A stretch of DNA of 64,000 bases from Anodontia alba (lineage: Eukaryota > Mollusca > Bivalvia > Lucinida > Lucinidae). Shown here piece by piece: positions 38,869 through 50,840 of the stretch. The notes below the pieces were generated by a model, which made no database searches, was not told the DNA's origin, and saw only the letters and a list, made by a program, of their open reading frames with translations. The position numbers were made by a program, and so were the translations under genes. The DNA is taken from positions 21,066,195 through 21,130,194 of the forward strand of contig OZ024831.1 of the NCBI GenBank assembly GCA_964016985.1, given 5' to 3'. The first letter of the stretch is position 1. Each line of letters starts with the position of its first letter.

Positions 38869-39289
38869 TAAACGCTTTAACCTTTGCCACTGTCAGTGCT
38901 AATTCAGCACACGACAAATGGATAGTATTTTCCCTTTTTTACCCTAGTCTCTAGTTTGAAAGGTTTCAAAAACTATTACAAGGAGGCAGCTTCCTAGCTG
39001 TCTTCAAAAATTGTCTCCGTTTCCAAAATGCTGCCAATACATCATCAAGGATGCTGATTATCCTGTGCAGATGCGGAGCCGGTGTGGGTCTGCTAGACGA
39101 TTATAGGTTCTTGTGAAAAATATCATCTCCATATAGTTTTTATTCCATCTTTAAAAAGAAGTGCTGTATGTTAACAACATCCCGAGAGTTTGAATACTAC
39201 ACCGATTTAATATGATGTTTGCAGCCAGTAGTTTTGGACGGTTTTATGGAATTTATCCAAAGATTACTTCCTTTTTTTAGCTTTACCAT

Positions 39290-39475
39290 TCTCTTGGCTA
39301 ATTCAGCAGATGACGATTTGATGACATTTTGTTATTTTTCCTACGAAATGGGTTTTGATATTACATGGAAATTAACAATTTGCATGAAGTGTCAAATGTT
39401 ATTTTCTTAGAAAAATATAAAAGAAAAAAAAGTTCAAAATGTCGTCTGCTAAAATTTTTACCCAGCACTTTAAAC
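39290..39475. mobile_element. Palindromic MITE, decayed copy
   Basis: CTAATTCAGCAGATGACGAT and AATGTCGTCTGCTAAAATTT are the arms. Bases 38880-39289 between the two copies carry another left arm (TAATTCAGCACACGACAAAT) and unassigned sequence. Confidence 0.6.
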
Positions 39476-39710
39476 TTTAATTAACATATGAATTTTGAAA
39501 GTTCAATCTCGAAATATCAATTAAAATTGATACCTCTACTTTGTAAATCCTGGGTGATAGAGATATCTCATTTGAAATGTCTGTTTGTTTGTCTTTGATA
39601 ATACTCCTTCTAAAAACTTGAAATTTGTACAGTGCCAAGCAAATGGCTATTGCTTGGAAAAAAAAAGTTAACGTAAACATTGTTTTAATGGCATATTTTG
39701 TTTCATTTTA

Positions 39711-39996
39711 CATTACGAAAACATGCCTATTCAAATATACTGAGAATTTTACCACCAAAACATGAAAACTTTAAGAGAAAAAAAATCTGATATTTTATTT
39801 ATATTTCTGTTCAAAACATAGATTGTTGGTAGAACCGCCTCGACGAGGCGGTTCTAACGAGTACCCACAATGATTTTGAGCAGAAATAAGAAAATTAATG
39901 TATACCCCTGTAAAATCCAGTTTTGTAAACCCCAGTTTTACTGTATAAAAGTGGGGTTTAAGGGGGTCAAAACTATATAGGCGTGTTTTCGTGATG
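39711..39996. mobile_element. CATTACGAAAAC MITE, copy 3
   Basis: CATTACGAAAACATGCCTAT ... ATAGGCGTGTTTTCGTGATG, with GAACCGCCTCGACGAGGCGGTTC in the centre. Confidence 0.88.
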
Positions 39997-39999
39997 AAT

Positions 40000-40212
40000 G
40001 CAACGAACATACAAAATACAGTACAGCAAATCCTAATTACTCTCAATTCTTAACTACACACGTACGTACTTAAATAGTTATTAATAAATGAAAATAAGCG
40101 TTAAATGATCAACCAAAATATTGTTATTTTCACAAGGTATATAAATTTACATCAAAACCTTGACTTTCCTCTCTTTCTTTTTATTTTATTTTATTTATTT
40201 ATTTATTATCAC

Positions 40213-40246
<34 letters not shown>

Positions 40247-40426
40247 AAATAATATATTTCACTAATTCACATTAAGTAAATGTAAGAAAAGTATTATTAG
40301 TATTATCAACAAGAATTAAAATAAAAGAAAAAGTAAACATATAACTTGGAAATGTGCACTAATACATCAAAATAAAATGGCAAACTAGATATCCGTGTCT
40401 GTAAAATATGTATACATTGTATATAT
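40000..40426. other. AT-rich unassigned stretch with poly(T)
   Basis: A TTTTATTTATTTATT tract and a run of about 27 T at 40217-40243; otherwise nothing recognised. Confidence 0.5.
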
Positions 40427-40603
40427 ATAATTGAACCTCGATAATTCAAACTCCAATAATTCAAAATTCTCAATAATTCAAAATCATTTTGAAGTCCCCA
40501 CTTAAATATATGTATGCATTTTAACCCTCAATTATTCAAAGTCTCAATAATTCAAACAAAACTGTTGGGTCCCTTGGACTTTGAATTATCGAGGTTCCAC
40601 TGT
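40427..40603. mobile_element. MITE with AACCTCGATAATTCAAA ends
   Basis: TTGAACCTCGATAATTCAAA and TTTGAATTATCGAGGTTCCA are inverted; the right end CCACTGTATA suggests a TA-flanked Tc1/pogo-like MITE. Internal AATTCAAA units repeat several times. Confidence 0.75.
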
Positions 40604-40739
40604 ATATATGCCATACTAATCGCATGCACGCGTGCAAGTCAGTCGCATGTATGCAGGTGCAAGTCAATCGCCTGTACGCAGGTGCAAAGTCAGCTGGATA
40701 AACGATAATGTTAGCTTCGTTTGGTTGTTTGTATACTCA

Positions 40740-41015
40740 CACTTTGCATACTGGGTAAAAAAATTCTTTTTTTTTTCTTCTAGTAAATAGGAGTTTGACA
40801 TTTCATGTTAATTGTCTCTTTATGCTTGAAGTGTGAGATCATTTCTCAGCAGACGACATTTTGAAATAATTTTTTTATATATATTTATTTTTCCTAGATA
40901 CAGAATTTGACCTTTCAAGCAAATTGTTTCTTAAGGAGACAATTTACATGAAGTGTCAGATCCTACTTTCTAGGAAAAGTATATCACCACTCTGTCGTCT
41001 GCTGAGTTTGCCCAT
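40740..41015. mobile_element. Palindromic MITE pair (GTCGTCTGCTGAGTTTG)
   Basis: A left arm (TTTGCATACTGGGTAAAAAA ... GTCTCTTTATG), a middle TCTCAGCAGACGACATTTTG and a right arm (CACTCTGTCGTCTGCTGAGT). It looks like two overlapping copies. Confidence 0.55.
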
Positions 41016-41262
41016 AACATTGCATTATAAAAAGAAAAACGGCAATAGGAATATCCACATAAAGATACCTTTTTAAGATTTTCAAGTCTAGTCCATGTAC
41101 AAATCTACTTCTTGTGTAGGATTCATTTTGACTGACAGCTTGATTAAATGAACTTAGAAAAAATAATAATATAAGTAATATATCAATGTATACTGATCAG
41201 AAAAAGAAACGTCCACAAAGGTGGATGGCCAGATACTTTTTCTATGGTAATGCTTATATCGG

Positions 41263-41497
41263 CCGTGTCAAGCGAAAAAAGTGCCTTCAAACATACGCTA
41301 AATGAACATATTTAGATCATCCTGCACAAGCGCAAAGTCCTTTCCGGCCATTTGCTCTCCATTGAAACATTCTATAGTATCCAATGATTCTGTTTGCGGA
41401 CAGCGAAGGCTCTGATCAGTCTGCGCGGATGCGCAGACTGATCTGAGCCCTCGCTGTCCGCATACGCCCGAAGACACGTTTTCGCTTGGCGTGGTCC
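41263..41497. mobile_element. Foldback MITE (GTCAAGCGAAAA ends)
   Basis: CCGTGTCAAGCGAAAAAAGT and CACGTTTTCGCTTGGCGTGG are inverted; the centre is AGGCTCTGATCAGTCTGCGC / GCGCAGACTGATCTGAGCCC. A copy lies at 54268-54493. Confidence 0.72.
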
Positions 41498-41751
41498 ATA
41501 TAATGTTCCAGAGTACTTTATGCTCTTTCCAGAGGTATTTTCATGTCTCATTTTCTTACGGAACTACTTCGCAATGTTCGTCAGACATTATTATGGAACT
41601 GTTTTCGTAATGTTTCAAACACATTCTGACGAAATTGTTCTCGTATTATTTATGAAAATGTTCCATTCACCTTTTTGCGGCTTATTTCGTTATGTTCTAA
41701 TCACATTCGTATGGCACTATTTGCTTATTGTCCCGGTTAGTTGAAAAGTAC

Positions 41752-42730
41752 TGATTTGACTTGACTGAGTATTATAAAGCTTTTAATTTGATCTGACTGA
41801 GTGCAAGAAAGATATTATTTTGATCTGTCTGAGTACAAAAGAGACCTAAATTTTATCTGCCGGAGTATGATAATTATTTTGATATTACTGATAAAGACTT
41901 TATTTGATCTGACAGAGTATAGTAAAGACTATTTTAATCTGACTAAGTACAATAAAGACTTTAATTTGATCTAAGTACAGTAAAGACTTTAAGTTGATCT
42001 GACTGAGTACAAGAAAGACTTTAATTTGGTTTGATTGAGTATAATAAAGACATTAATTTGATCTGACTGAGTACAATAAAGACTTTAATTTGTTTTAGTA
42101 TATGAAGACATTATTTTAATCTGACTGAGCACAATAAAGACTTTAATTTGATCTGACTGAGTAAATGAAATACTTTAATTTGATCTGACTGAGTATAATA
42201 TGGACTTCGATTTGATCTGACTGAGTATTGTAAAGACTTAAAGTTGATCCGACTGAGTACAATAAAGACTCATTTTATCTGACTGAGTACAATAAAGACT
42301 TTAATTTTATCAGATTGAGTACGAGAAATACTTTAACTTGATCTGAATGAATACAATAAAGACTTTCAAATTTTTACAATTAAGACTTTGATTTAATCTG
42401 ATACAATAAAGACTTTGATTTGATCCGAGTTAGTATAAAAGACTTTAATTTGATCTGATTGAGTACAAGAAAGAATTAAACTTCGTCTGACTGAGTACAA
42501 TAAAAACGTATTATTTTTTTTTTATCTAAGCTGAGTACAATAAAGACTTTGATTTAATTCGACTGAGTACAATAATAACATTAATTAGATCTGAGCACAA
42601 TACAAACTTCAATTTGATCTGACAATACAAAAAGGCTTTAATTTGATCTGAGTGAGTATAATAAAGACTTTGTTTGATCTGACTGAGAAGAATACAGCTT
42701 TGATCAAACTAAGTACATTAAAGACGATAT
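41752..42730 (+). repeat. 32-bp satellite, left part
   Basis: About thirty degenerate copies of a 32-base unit that can be read as GACTGAGTACAATAAAGACT followed by TTAATTTGATCT. It resumes at 43600-44010 after nested insertions. Confidence 0.9.
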
Positions 42731-42835
42731 GAAGATAAAACTCTAAACGGTTGCATTCGGAAACAAAGAATACACAGAAAAACTTTTATGCTCGTAGAAT
42801 TATGGCATACGAGTAGTTAGGCTCATTCGCAGTCT

Positions 42836-43500
42836 TTCAACAAGAGGGTCAATATGACCCTGTATCGCTCACCTGACTTCAACACAAGTTTTGAGTCGGC
42901 TGGCCTTTTAGTTCGGGAGAAGCAGTTCAAATAGATTTTCAAGATGACGGCTGTGATGGCCATCTTGGTTTCAGATCGGAACGATTTTAGCTAGTTTTGA
43001 TTTACAATTCAGCCTGGTAAGTTTCCAGTACTTCCTACCAAGTTTCGACTCAATTAGCATTTCCGTCCTGGAGAAGTACATTGTAGTTCCATCACGAAAA
43101 CATGCCTATACAATTTTGACCCCCTTAAATCCCAGTTTTATATAGTACAACTGGGGTTTACAGGGGTATACATTATTTTTCTTATTTCTGCTCAAAAACA
43201 TATATTGTGGGTACTCGTTAGAACCGCCTCGACGAGGCGGTTCTAACGAGTACCCACAATCTATTTTTTGAGCAGATATATGAAAAATATCAGATTTTTT
43301 TACCTGATTTTTTTCAATATTTGGTGGTAAAATTTTAGTATATTTGAATAGGCGTGTTTGCGTAATGAAAATACATTTTCAAGATGGCCGCCGTAGCCAG
43401 CATCTTGGATTTAAAATCGGAAATTAGCTTTTTTTTTATCTACAAGTTGCCCCGATACTTCCTCAGAGAGCTCAAGTTGACCTAGCATCTGATTGTCCAT
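42836..43500 (+). mobile_element. Helitron-like element fragment, split by a MITE
   Basis: The head AACAAGAGGGTCAATATGAC, then CCTGTATCGCTCACCTGA, matches (in sense) the heads at 3843 (reverse) and 59692. The body has TTTTCAAGATGACGG / GGCCATCTTGG-type units as in 2660-3843, and is interrupted by the MITE at 43090-43367. Confidence 0.65.
43090..43367. mobile_element. CATTACGAAAAC MITE, copy 4
   Basis: CATCACGAAAACATGCCTAT ... TAGGCGTGTTTGCGTAATG with a perfect GAACCGCCTCGACGAGGCGGTTC centre. Confidence 0.9.
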
Positions 43501-43529
43501 CCATAAAATTTGGTTTCTTACTGTCTTAA

Positions 43530-43600
43530 GTAAATTTTTCAGCAGACGACATGTTGAAATATTTTTTTTATTATTTATCCATTGGCTTTGATATGTCATT
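43530..43600. repeat. Arm of the palindromic GTCGTCTGCTGAA family
   Basis: TTTTCAGCAGACGACATGTT followed by TTTTTTATTATTTATCC; only one arm is present. Confidence 0.5.
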
Positions 43601-44010
43601 ATCTGTGTTGAATAAAGTCTTTAATTTAAATTTGACGGAATGCAATACAGACATTACTTTGATCTGACTGAGTACAATAAAAATTTTAATTTGGTCTTAC
43701 TGAGTACAATAAAGACTTTAATTTGATTTGATAAGGGAATTATTAGGACTTTAATTTGATCTGAATGAATATAATGAAGATTTTGATTCGATATGAGTAC
43801 AATAAAGACTTTTATTTTATCTGACTGAGTACAATAAAGACTTTAATTTGATTTGATATCAGGACTAAATGACTTAAATTTGATCTGAGTACAATAAAAA
43901 CTTTAAATTGATCTGACGTAGTACAATAGAGACTTTAGTTTTTTCTAAGTGAGTATAATAAAGACTTTAATTTGATCTGATCGTGTATAATGAAGACTTT
44001 ATCTGAGTAT
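43600..44010 (+). repeat. 32-bp satellite, right part
   Basis: Same unit as 41752-42730 (TGAGTACAATAAAGACTTTA, TTTGATCTGA), about a dozen copies. Confidence 0.88.
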
Positions 44011-44410
44011 GATAAAGCATCAACTGTCTCTAAAGAGCACAATCCGCCCCTTGTCAGTATTATTGTAGATACAAAATTATATCATAATATTCCATATGGT
44101 TGAAGACCTCCATATTTACACATTTTTGGCTTCGGCGTTGCATTGGCCAGTGAAAAGTGGCATTAGGCAAGCCTATTGGCTAGAGATTATCAATATCAAA
44201 CTGTGTGCGAAACATTATCAAAATATTCCTAACGCGTCAAGAGTTCAGGCCAATTATGCTAACTGTCCACAGACAGTTTACAAACTGTCCACAAACGGAC
44301 TAGTCGATTCTAGGGTACTCTTCAAAAGTTGATCTTACAATTTGTCGACTTTTTTGCGGGTCATACAATTTGGTTTGATTTGCTCCATTATAAGGACTTG
44401 TCTGTTTGTT
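44011..44410. other. Unassigned; a 78-codon open frame is not supported
   Basis: Bases 44096-44332 are open on the plus strand but show no splice context, signal or family likeness. Bases 44250-44300 repeat AACTGTCCACAGACAGTTTACAAACTGTCC-like words. Confidence 0.4.
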
Positions 44411-44414
44411 AACC

Positions 44415-44640
44415 TATTTATGTCCAGCGTCCAATAAAAGACATTGGAACATTGGCAAATAGTTCAGACCCAGATCGGACACCACAGGACACGTTGTTTG
44501 ATCAAAGTCTACACGGTTTGCATTAAGAAAAGGAATTTATAAAGCACATGGTAATAATAAAACTACCCAGACACCCCTTTTGTTGGAATGGAGTTCAGAT
44601 AGGAGAGTCCACTCAGCATAAATGGGTTGATAAGGGTCGG
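44415..44640. repeat. Decayed TTAA-type hairpin element
   Basis: TTAACCTATTTATGTCCAGC at the left, AGTTCAGACCCAGATCGGAC / GATCAAAGTCTACACGGTTTGC inside, and CTCAGCATAAATGGGTTGA at the right. Confidence 0.5.
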
Positions 44641-44940
44641 TTTAGTTTTGTTTACAGTCCCGTTTACAAATAACCTTTGTAGTCATTTCTTCCTTCTTTT
44701 AACTTTAGCTGTAATGTTCCTTCTTTTTTAAGCCAGTATATTTAGAAAATTAAAGAAATTGTGGTTTGATATTTTGAAAGGCATATTAATATTAATACAT
44801 TCTTACATGTCTTTTAAGTCCTGTATCATCACTCTTCCTGTAAAAAAAAAAGAGAGAAAAAAAAAAAAGCGCAATGCGTGAAGTGAATACGTACCAAAGG
44901 AATGGGATGACTTCGTGAAATTAAACTGCCTCGTGCAAAC

Positions 44941-45065
44941 TTAACCCATTTACGCCTAGTGTCTTATAAAAGGGACATAGGCAAACAATGCAGTCCCTGA
45001 TGACACGCCGCAAAATGCGGTGTGTCATCAGGGACTGCATTGTGTCCATTAAGTTCAGAAATTTC
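44941..45065. repeat. Hairpin element with perfect stem
   Basis: TTAACCCATTTACGCC is followed by GCAATGCAGTCCCTGATGACAC-type and GTGTGTCATCAGGGACTGCA stems around CGCCGCAAAATGCGG. It is truncated at the right by sequence leading to the next MITE. Confidence 0.65.
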
Positions 45066-45077
45066 AACAAAACATAA

Positions 45078-45354
45078 CATTACGAAAAAATGCCTATTCA
45101 AATATTTGAAAAATTTCACCACCAAAAACTGAAAGTTTTCAGATAAAAATTCCGATATTTTTCATATTTCTGTTCAAAACATAGATTGTGGATACTCGTT
45201 AGAACCGCCTCGACGAGACGGTTCTAACGAGTACCCACAATCTATGTTTTATGCAGAAATAAGAAACATAATGTATACCCATGTAAACCCCAGTTTTACT
45301 ATATAAAAGTAGGATTTAAGTGGGTCAAAATTATACAGGCATGTTTTCGTGATG
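45078..45354. mobile_element. CATTACGAAAAC MITE, copy 5
   Basis: CATTACGAAAAAATGCCTAT ... CAGGCATGTTTTCGTGATG, with a GAACCGCCTCGACGAGACGGTTC centre. Confidence 0.88.
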
Positions 45355-45369
45355 AAAACTAACCAGATC

Positions 45370-45624
45370 CCTCTTCTATAGGAAATCAGCTTGCCCAAAG
45401 AGCTAAGATAGAAGGGTTAATAATAGCAGGATATTTAGAAGTAATACATACACCTGGCAGATTTTCTGTTATTGTTTACAAGGGAGACAAAATTTGTGAC
45501 TGCCTGTTAGCTTTTCTGCACAGCAAGCCCTTTCTAAAACGGGATCTACTCTAAAAGAAAAGAATTTGCTCCCATCGTGAGAAAGACTATTTTCTTTTAG
45601 ACTCCTTTTCAGAAGGGAGGCAAA

Positions 45625-45682
<58 letters not shown>

Positions 45683-45946
45683 GTTTATAGATTTGCCTTC
45701 CCTGAGACATTTAGGCGGACTGGATACACCGCCATTGGTAAAACAGGCAACTTTTGTGACTTTCTGTTTGCTTTCATACATACCAGACCCTTTCCTAAAA
45801 GGGTCTACTCAAAAAGGAAAGCGTTTCCTTCCCTTGGGAGCAACTGCTTTCTTTTCAGATTAGACACCTTTTCAGAAGGGGGCAAAGATCAGTTTATAGA
45901 AATGGCCTTTGAGATATTTAAGACAATTGTATACACCTGATTAAAT
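45370..45946. repeat. Duplicated 'AAAGGGTCTACTC' sequence and (AAT)n microsatellite
   Basis: An (ATA/AAT)n run at 45626-45680 lies between two similar blocks: TTGTGACTGCCTGTTAGCTT ... GGGATCTACTCTAAAAGAAA and TTGTGACTTTCTGTTTGCTT ... GGGTCTACTCAAAAAGGAAA. Similar words occur at 21380-21440 and 48820, so it is a dispersed repeat in two diverged copies. Confidence 0.6.
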
Positions 45947-46062
45947 CGGCACAGTGGCTGAGTTGGTAGGGCGTCGGCTTTGTGACCGTGGGGTTGTAGG
46001 TTCGATACCTGGCTGAGTCATATCAATGGTACTAGCTGCTCTTTCGATTGGCGTTCAGCATA
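45947..46062 (+). repeat. tRNA-like SINE fragment
   Basis: GTGGCTGAGTTGGTAGGGCG (A-box region) and GTAGGTTCGATACC (B box) at tRNA spacing, then CTGGCTGAGTCATATCAATG. No intact acceptor stem, so it is not called as a tRNA gene. It differs from the 10172/19039/24854 SINE. Confidence 0.6.
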
Positions 46063-46435
46063 AAAGGCGTCATATTCCTCAAAAGTATATATTTTATTAT
46101 CCAAGAAAGTTTTAATAAATTGATATATGGTACTAATACAATAATAAAATATGGCACCTAATAGCCCGTAAAATTTGAGTTAGTCTCTCGTTCCTGAAAT
46201 GAAATGATATTTTGTCGCATCTCTGAAATAATGTTGCCAACATTAGTTCAGAGATACAATAAAAAATTATTTCATTTTTTATCCAATTCAAAAACGAGAG
46301 ACTAACTGAAATTTTACAGGCTGTCAGGTGTCACATTTTATGATCTAATAAATTCTATATATCAATTTATTAAACCTTTTATGGATAAAAAAAATGTCTA
46401 TTTTTGAGGAACATTGAGCCTTTTAAGAAAGGGAA
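46062..46435. mobile_element. Long foldback element (about 165-bp arms)
   Basis: ATTCCTCAAAAGTATATATT, AATAAATTGATATAT and AGTTAGTCTCTCGTT on the left pair with AACGAGAGACTAACT-type, ATATATCAATTTATT and TTTTTGAGGAAC on the right. Spacing between pairs matches on both arms. A short GATTTCAGAGATACAA-type inner stem is also present. Confidence 0.7.
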
Positions 46436-46439
46436 CTAC

Positions 46440-47180
46440 TGCGCTTTCGAAATCTTTCGGAAAGTCGTTCTTTGTTTTGCACAGAAGAAGTAAATTTGCA
46501 AACTTTTGTCATTATTAAATGCAAAACCATTTGTCGTAACTACCTATGCACAAAAAGTTTTATTCAAATCATAGTTTGTTTGTTTATTTCGCTTTTTCCC
46601 ATAGTAAAAGTATGCAGATATCTGGAGACTAGGTAACTTGGAAACAGATTGTCAACGTTCCGCTTGTTAATTTTGTTAGAAATTTTCACAATATTGTTGT
46701 TAAACACCAATAATTAGCAATCAGCAACGAAAAGTAAAAAAGTATTTTCCTTGGCAAAAATTAAAAAAAAAAAATCATAGGCCAGACCAATGTTTGGCCG
46801 TGAATCTAATTTTAGGGTAAAAATTTGAGAACAAAATAAAGAAACAGAAAAGACAAATAGTTTCTGATAAAATATGGTCAATCAGAACAATTTTTTTTTT
46901 CATTTAAAATAAAACGCCAAGCAAAAAATAATTTTCCACGTGATGTCAACAGGACAGTAGGGCTGGTGTAAGTATAGTGTGACAGTGTGGGCCGTGATAT
47001 TTCAGTGAGGCAGCACTCAAAAAGTGGACATTGTAACATCCAGACACTGTCGCGATATGACTGAAAGCTTTTTGAAAGCGACTTAAAACCCAAATAAAAC
47101 AAACAATTACACATGGTAGATTTTCCGTCATTGTTTACAATGTTACTTCCTATTTGCGTTCGTACTTATGAATACCTTTC
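46440..47180. other. Unassigned intergenic sequence
   Basis: No gene or clear repeat; AT-rich with poly(A) stretches (46770, 46890). Confidence 0.35.
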
Positions 47181-47189
47181 TGAAACAAG

Positions 47190-48810
47190 ATGCCCATGAT
47201 CCACAATTCGCTCACCTGATAAAACAGCTATTGTATATCTAATGCCATGCAACTTCTTCAAACTAGGACAAAACGATACCGTAAAAAGTTCAAAGGTCAC
47301 CCTAGTATCATCATTTGAACAAACAGTATACTTTGGGCCACCAGTGCTGTATACCAAGATTCAGGCTAAAGCTTTCTTAGTTCTGGAGAACAAAGATTTT
47401 TAAGTGTTTTACCATATCTGGACATGGCAGCCATCTTGCTCAATGGTACAGAGCCGTTTGAACAAATTGTCAACATCCTTTCGACAGAAGGCCCTATGTG
47501 AAATCTTGTGAGAATTGTTCAAGCGGTTTCAGAGAAGAAGATGTTAAAAGATGTCGCTATTTTATTTGTGTACATAGCTAAGGAGCAAGGGCAGATAACC
47601 CCCAGGGGACAAATTTTGATAGTAACTAAGACGTTTTACTACTTTTATCATACAGTGTAAGTTTCGGTGATTAATCTTTTAATACATTTTGAGAAAATCA
47701 CTTTTCGTCATTTTCCCCATACAAATGTATTGGGGTACAAATTTGACTGCCGTAAAAAGGCCAAAAGATCACCTACGGCTATCATTTGAATAAACTAGGT
47801 ATATCTTGAGTTCCCACTGCTATACACCAAGATCCAGCCCCAAAACTTTCTTGGTTCTGGAGAAGAAGATTTCTGAATGTTTTTACCAAATATGGGCATA
47901 GCGGCCATCTTGTTCAGTAGCGCGGAAGCATATGAACAAATTGTCAAAACCCTTTCAACAGAAGGCCCATTGTGAAATCTTCAATACATTTTGAGAAAAT
48001 GGCTTTTCAACCTTTTCTCCTTACAAATGTGCAGGGACGCAAATTTGACCTTGTCGTAAAAAGGTTTGGCCAACCTACGGTCATTATTGAACAAACTTGG
48101 TAGATCTTGAGTCCCCTATGCTTTATACCAAGATTCTTCCCCAAAGCTTTCTCAGTTCATGGCGTCCATCTTGCTAAATGGCGTGGAACCATATGAACAA
48201 ATTGTCAAAACCCTTACGACAGAAGTCCCCATGTGAAATCTGATGAAAAATGCTCAAGCTGTTTCAGAGAAAAAGTGGTTTACAAATTACACATTTTTTA
48301 CACATGTATATAGCCCAGGGGCAAGGGCAGATGACCCCAGGGGACACAATTTTGATTGTAACTAAAAAGTTGTTATCATTTAATCATACATTGTAAGTTT
48401 CAGCCATTAGTCTCTAATTCATTTTGAGAAAATGACTTTTCAACATTTCCCCATTCAAATACATAGGGACGCAAATTTGACATTGCCGTAAAAGGGTCAA
48501 AGGTCATCATTTGAACAAACTTGGTAGACCTTAAGTCCCCGATGCTATATACTAAGGTTCAGCCCAAAGCTTTCTTGGTTCTGGGGAAGAAGATTTTACC
48601 AAATATGGGCATGGCAGCCACCTTGATTTACGGACCGCGACCATTTATAAAATTTTTCAACCCCTCTTTAACAGAAGGCTTCACATGAAGTTTGAAGAAA
48701 ATTGACCCAGGGGTTTCAGAAGAGGTCGTTCAAAGGTGTGGACCGACGGACGACGGACGGACGATGACGGACAGCAAGTGATCACAATAGCTCACCCAAA
48801 AGGAGCATAT
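47190..48810 (+). mobile_element. Tandem-repeat-bearing element (about 350-470-bp units)
   Basis: Three to four diverged copies of a unit hold CAAATTGTCAAAACCCTTTC, AGAAGGCCCATGTGAAATCT-like, GGGCAAGGGCAGATGACCCC, CAAATTTGACCTTGCCGTAA and CCAAGATTCAGCCCAAAGCT. It ends ACGGACGACGGACGGACGAT and ACAATAGCTCACCC, the same 3' signature as 61262-61353. No coding capacity. Confidence 0.65.
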
Positions 48811-48909
48811 TCTTTCCTTTTAGATTAGACTCTTTTATAGAAGGGTGGTAAAACCCAATTGATAAAGTTGCCTTCCTTGAAAATGCATCTATTCCTCTAA
48901 AAACCAATG

Positions 48910-49136
48910 TGTCATTACCCCTAGCCCTGCTGAACTGCTGAACCCAGATCCAGATATAACCTCCCTTTGCAAGCAGTGTAGATCCAGATCAGTGCTTTTT
49001 TCTTTTTTCAGAAGCCAACTGATCTGCATCTGCACTGCTTGTCACTTAGAATGTAAATTTGCATCAACAACCCGGATCAAATAATCTGATTGGCTGAAAC
49101 TTATAGGTGGGCATGACATCTTAATTTATTCAGCAT
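48910..49136. mobile_element. TTAA-group hairpin MITE, decayed reverse copy
   Basis: CCCTGCTGAACTGCTGAACC ... CTTAATTTATTCAGCAT, with AGTGTAGATCCAGATCAGTG / CAACTGATCTGCATCTGCAC. Terminal TTAA sites are eroded. Confidence 0.7.
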
Positions 49137-49351
49137 ATGTTTAGCAATGTTAGTGACAGTTTCTTATTGACGATTACCAATGAAATACTCTTTATTACGC
49201 CCGACTTTCTGCCTTGTGCATTACAGATTAATCGTTTAAAGTTTAGTTTTTTAATGCTTTCTTTAACTTGTTCTTTATTTATGATTTATCAAAAAATATA
49301 TCTTCTATGCCAGATGTTTGAAAGCGCCAACCACAATTGCAGCAGACTATG

Positions 49352-49459
<108 letters not shown>

Positions 49460-49574
49460 TCTTGATATTTGATATTTCGCAATTCACATGAAATGTCAAG
49501 ACATTTTCTATGAAAAAAAAATAATAAAAAATGGAATGCCGTCTGCTAGATTTTTTGCTTTGCGCTTTAAGAGT

Positions 49575-50140
49575 TAAGTATCTGAAAACATGAATAATGA
49601 TGTATTATATCACAAATATTAAAAAGTCGCATGTGAAACCACAGTTTTAACCGAGAATATATGAGGGGAATGCTAGTTTACTGCTCAAGTTGCGAGACAG
49701 CCATTTCTTTGAAACCACTTTCTAATATCTAAATATAAGCATGCTATCACACGACCCGCAGAAAAGTCGACCGAGCGACCGTGAGACTGACTTTTGGAAT
49801 GTGTCCTATAATCCGCGAGTGAGCCCGTCCGTCCATCTGTCCGCGGTCAGTTAGCAAAAATGGCTATTTTGGAAATTGTCTTATATTCCACGTGTGACCC
49901 CGTCTGTCCGTGGTCAGTTAGCACAAATGGCTATAAAATAGTATAGAAGACGTCCAGGGAGAGCCACAATCACAGAACATAGCCAACCAATAACACCGAG
50001 GAAGATCAAACAAACCGTGACAGACACATAGTACACGTGCCACAAACCATGGAAAAGCAGAGCAGCCTGATCCCTCTTCCCCAACAAGGTGAACATAATG
50101 AGCTAGTCAGTAACCTCTTAACACAATAAGACAATGAACA
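49575..50140. other. Unassigned, with a short direct repeat
   Basis: GAGCCCGTCCGTCCATCTGT ... GTCAGTTAGCAAAAATGGCT and GACCCCGTCTGTCCGTGGTC ... GTTAGCACAAATGGCTAT are two copies of a 75-base word at about 49800 and 49880. No gene found. Confidence 0.45.
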
Positions 50141-50422
50141 CATTACGGAAACAAGCCTATTCAAATATACTGAAAATTTTACCACCAAAAATGAAAATTT
50201 TTAGACAAAAATTCTAATATTTTTTTTTTCAAATTTCTGCTCAAAACACAGATTGTGGGTACTCGTTAGAACCGCCTCGGCGAGGCGGTTCTAACGAGTA
50301 CCAACAATCTTTGTTTTTGAGCAGAGATAAGAAAATTAATGTATACCCCTGTAAACCCCGGTTTTGCTATATAAAAGTGAGGTTGAAGGGGGTCAACATT
50401 ATATAGGCGTGTTTTCTTGATG
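50141..50422. mobile_element. CATTACGAAAAC MITE, copy 6
   Basis: CATTACGGAAACAAGCCTAT ... ATAGGCGTGTTTTCTTGATG, with GAACCGCCTCGGCGAGGCGGTTC. Confidence 0.88.
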
Positions 50423-50463
50423 AGAACAAAACACGAAAGAAGTTTCGCAACAGGTAGCCACAA

Positions 50464-50465
<2 letters not shown>

Positions 50466-50506
<41 letters not shown>
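50466..50506. repeat. (CA)n microsatellite
   Basis: About 20 CA units. Confidence 0.97.
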
Positions 50507-50510
<4 letters not shown>

Positions 50511-50744
50511 AAGCATGCATACAAAATCAGAACCACCGCCTGGAAAGGTCAGAGGTAAAACCTACTTGGGATCGGGATGGGTGGGAAGCGTTAAAACTTG
50601 ATTCGTTAGGAATGCAGACTCCTTTTTGTACCGGCACTCGATACAACAAAATTCGTCATAATGACAATTTGATTATCATAAAACCTTCGCTTAAGTGGTA
50701 AGAATTAGTCATAAATTATGCAAGAATATTATATTTATTGCTTT

Positions 50745-50840
50745 AAAGAAACATATGTTTTGGATATTTGTTAGAATCACCTTATTGAGGCGATTCTAAC
50801 AACTATCCACAACATATGTTCTATGAGGAAATAAGTACAA
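50745..50840. repeat. Hairpin MITE (CATATGTTTTGGATATTTGTT core)
   Basis: ACATATGTTTTGGATATTTG / CAACTATCCACAACATATGT with GAATCACCTTATTGAGGCGATTC at the centre. Confidence 0.65.

Noticed and set aside
45959..46030. tRNA gene
   Set aside because: A- and B-box-like words are present but no complete cloverleaf or acceptor stem could be drawn; read as a SINE head. The same applies to 607-680, 10172, 19039 and 24854.
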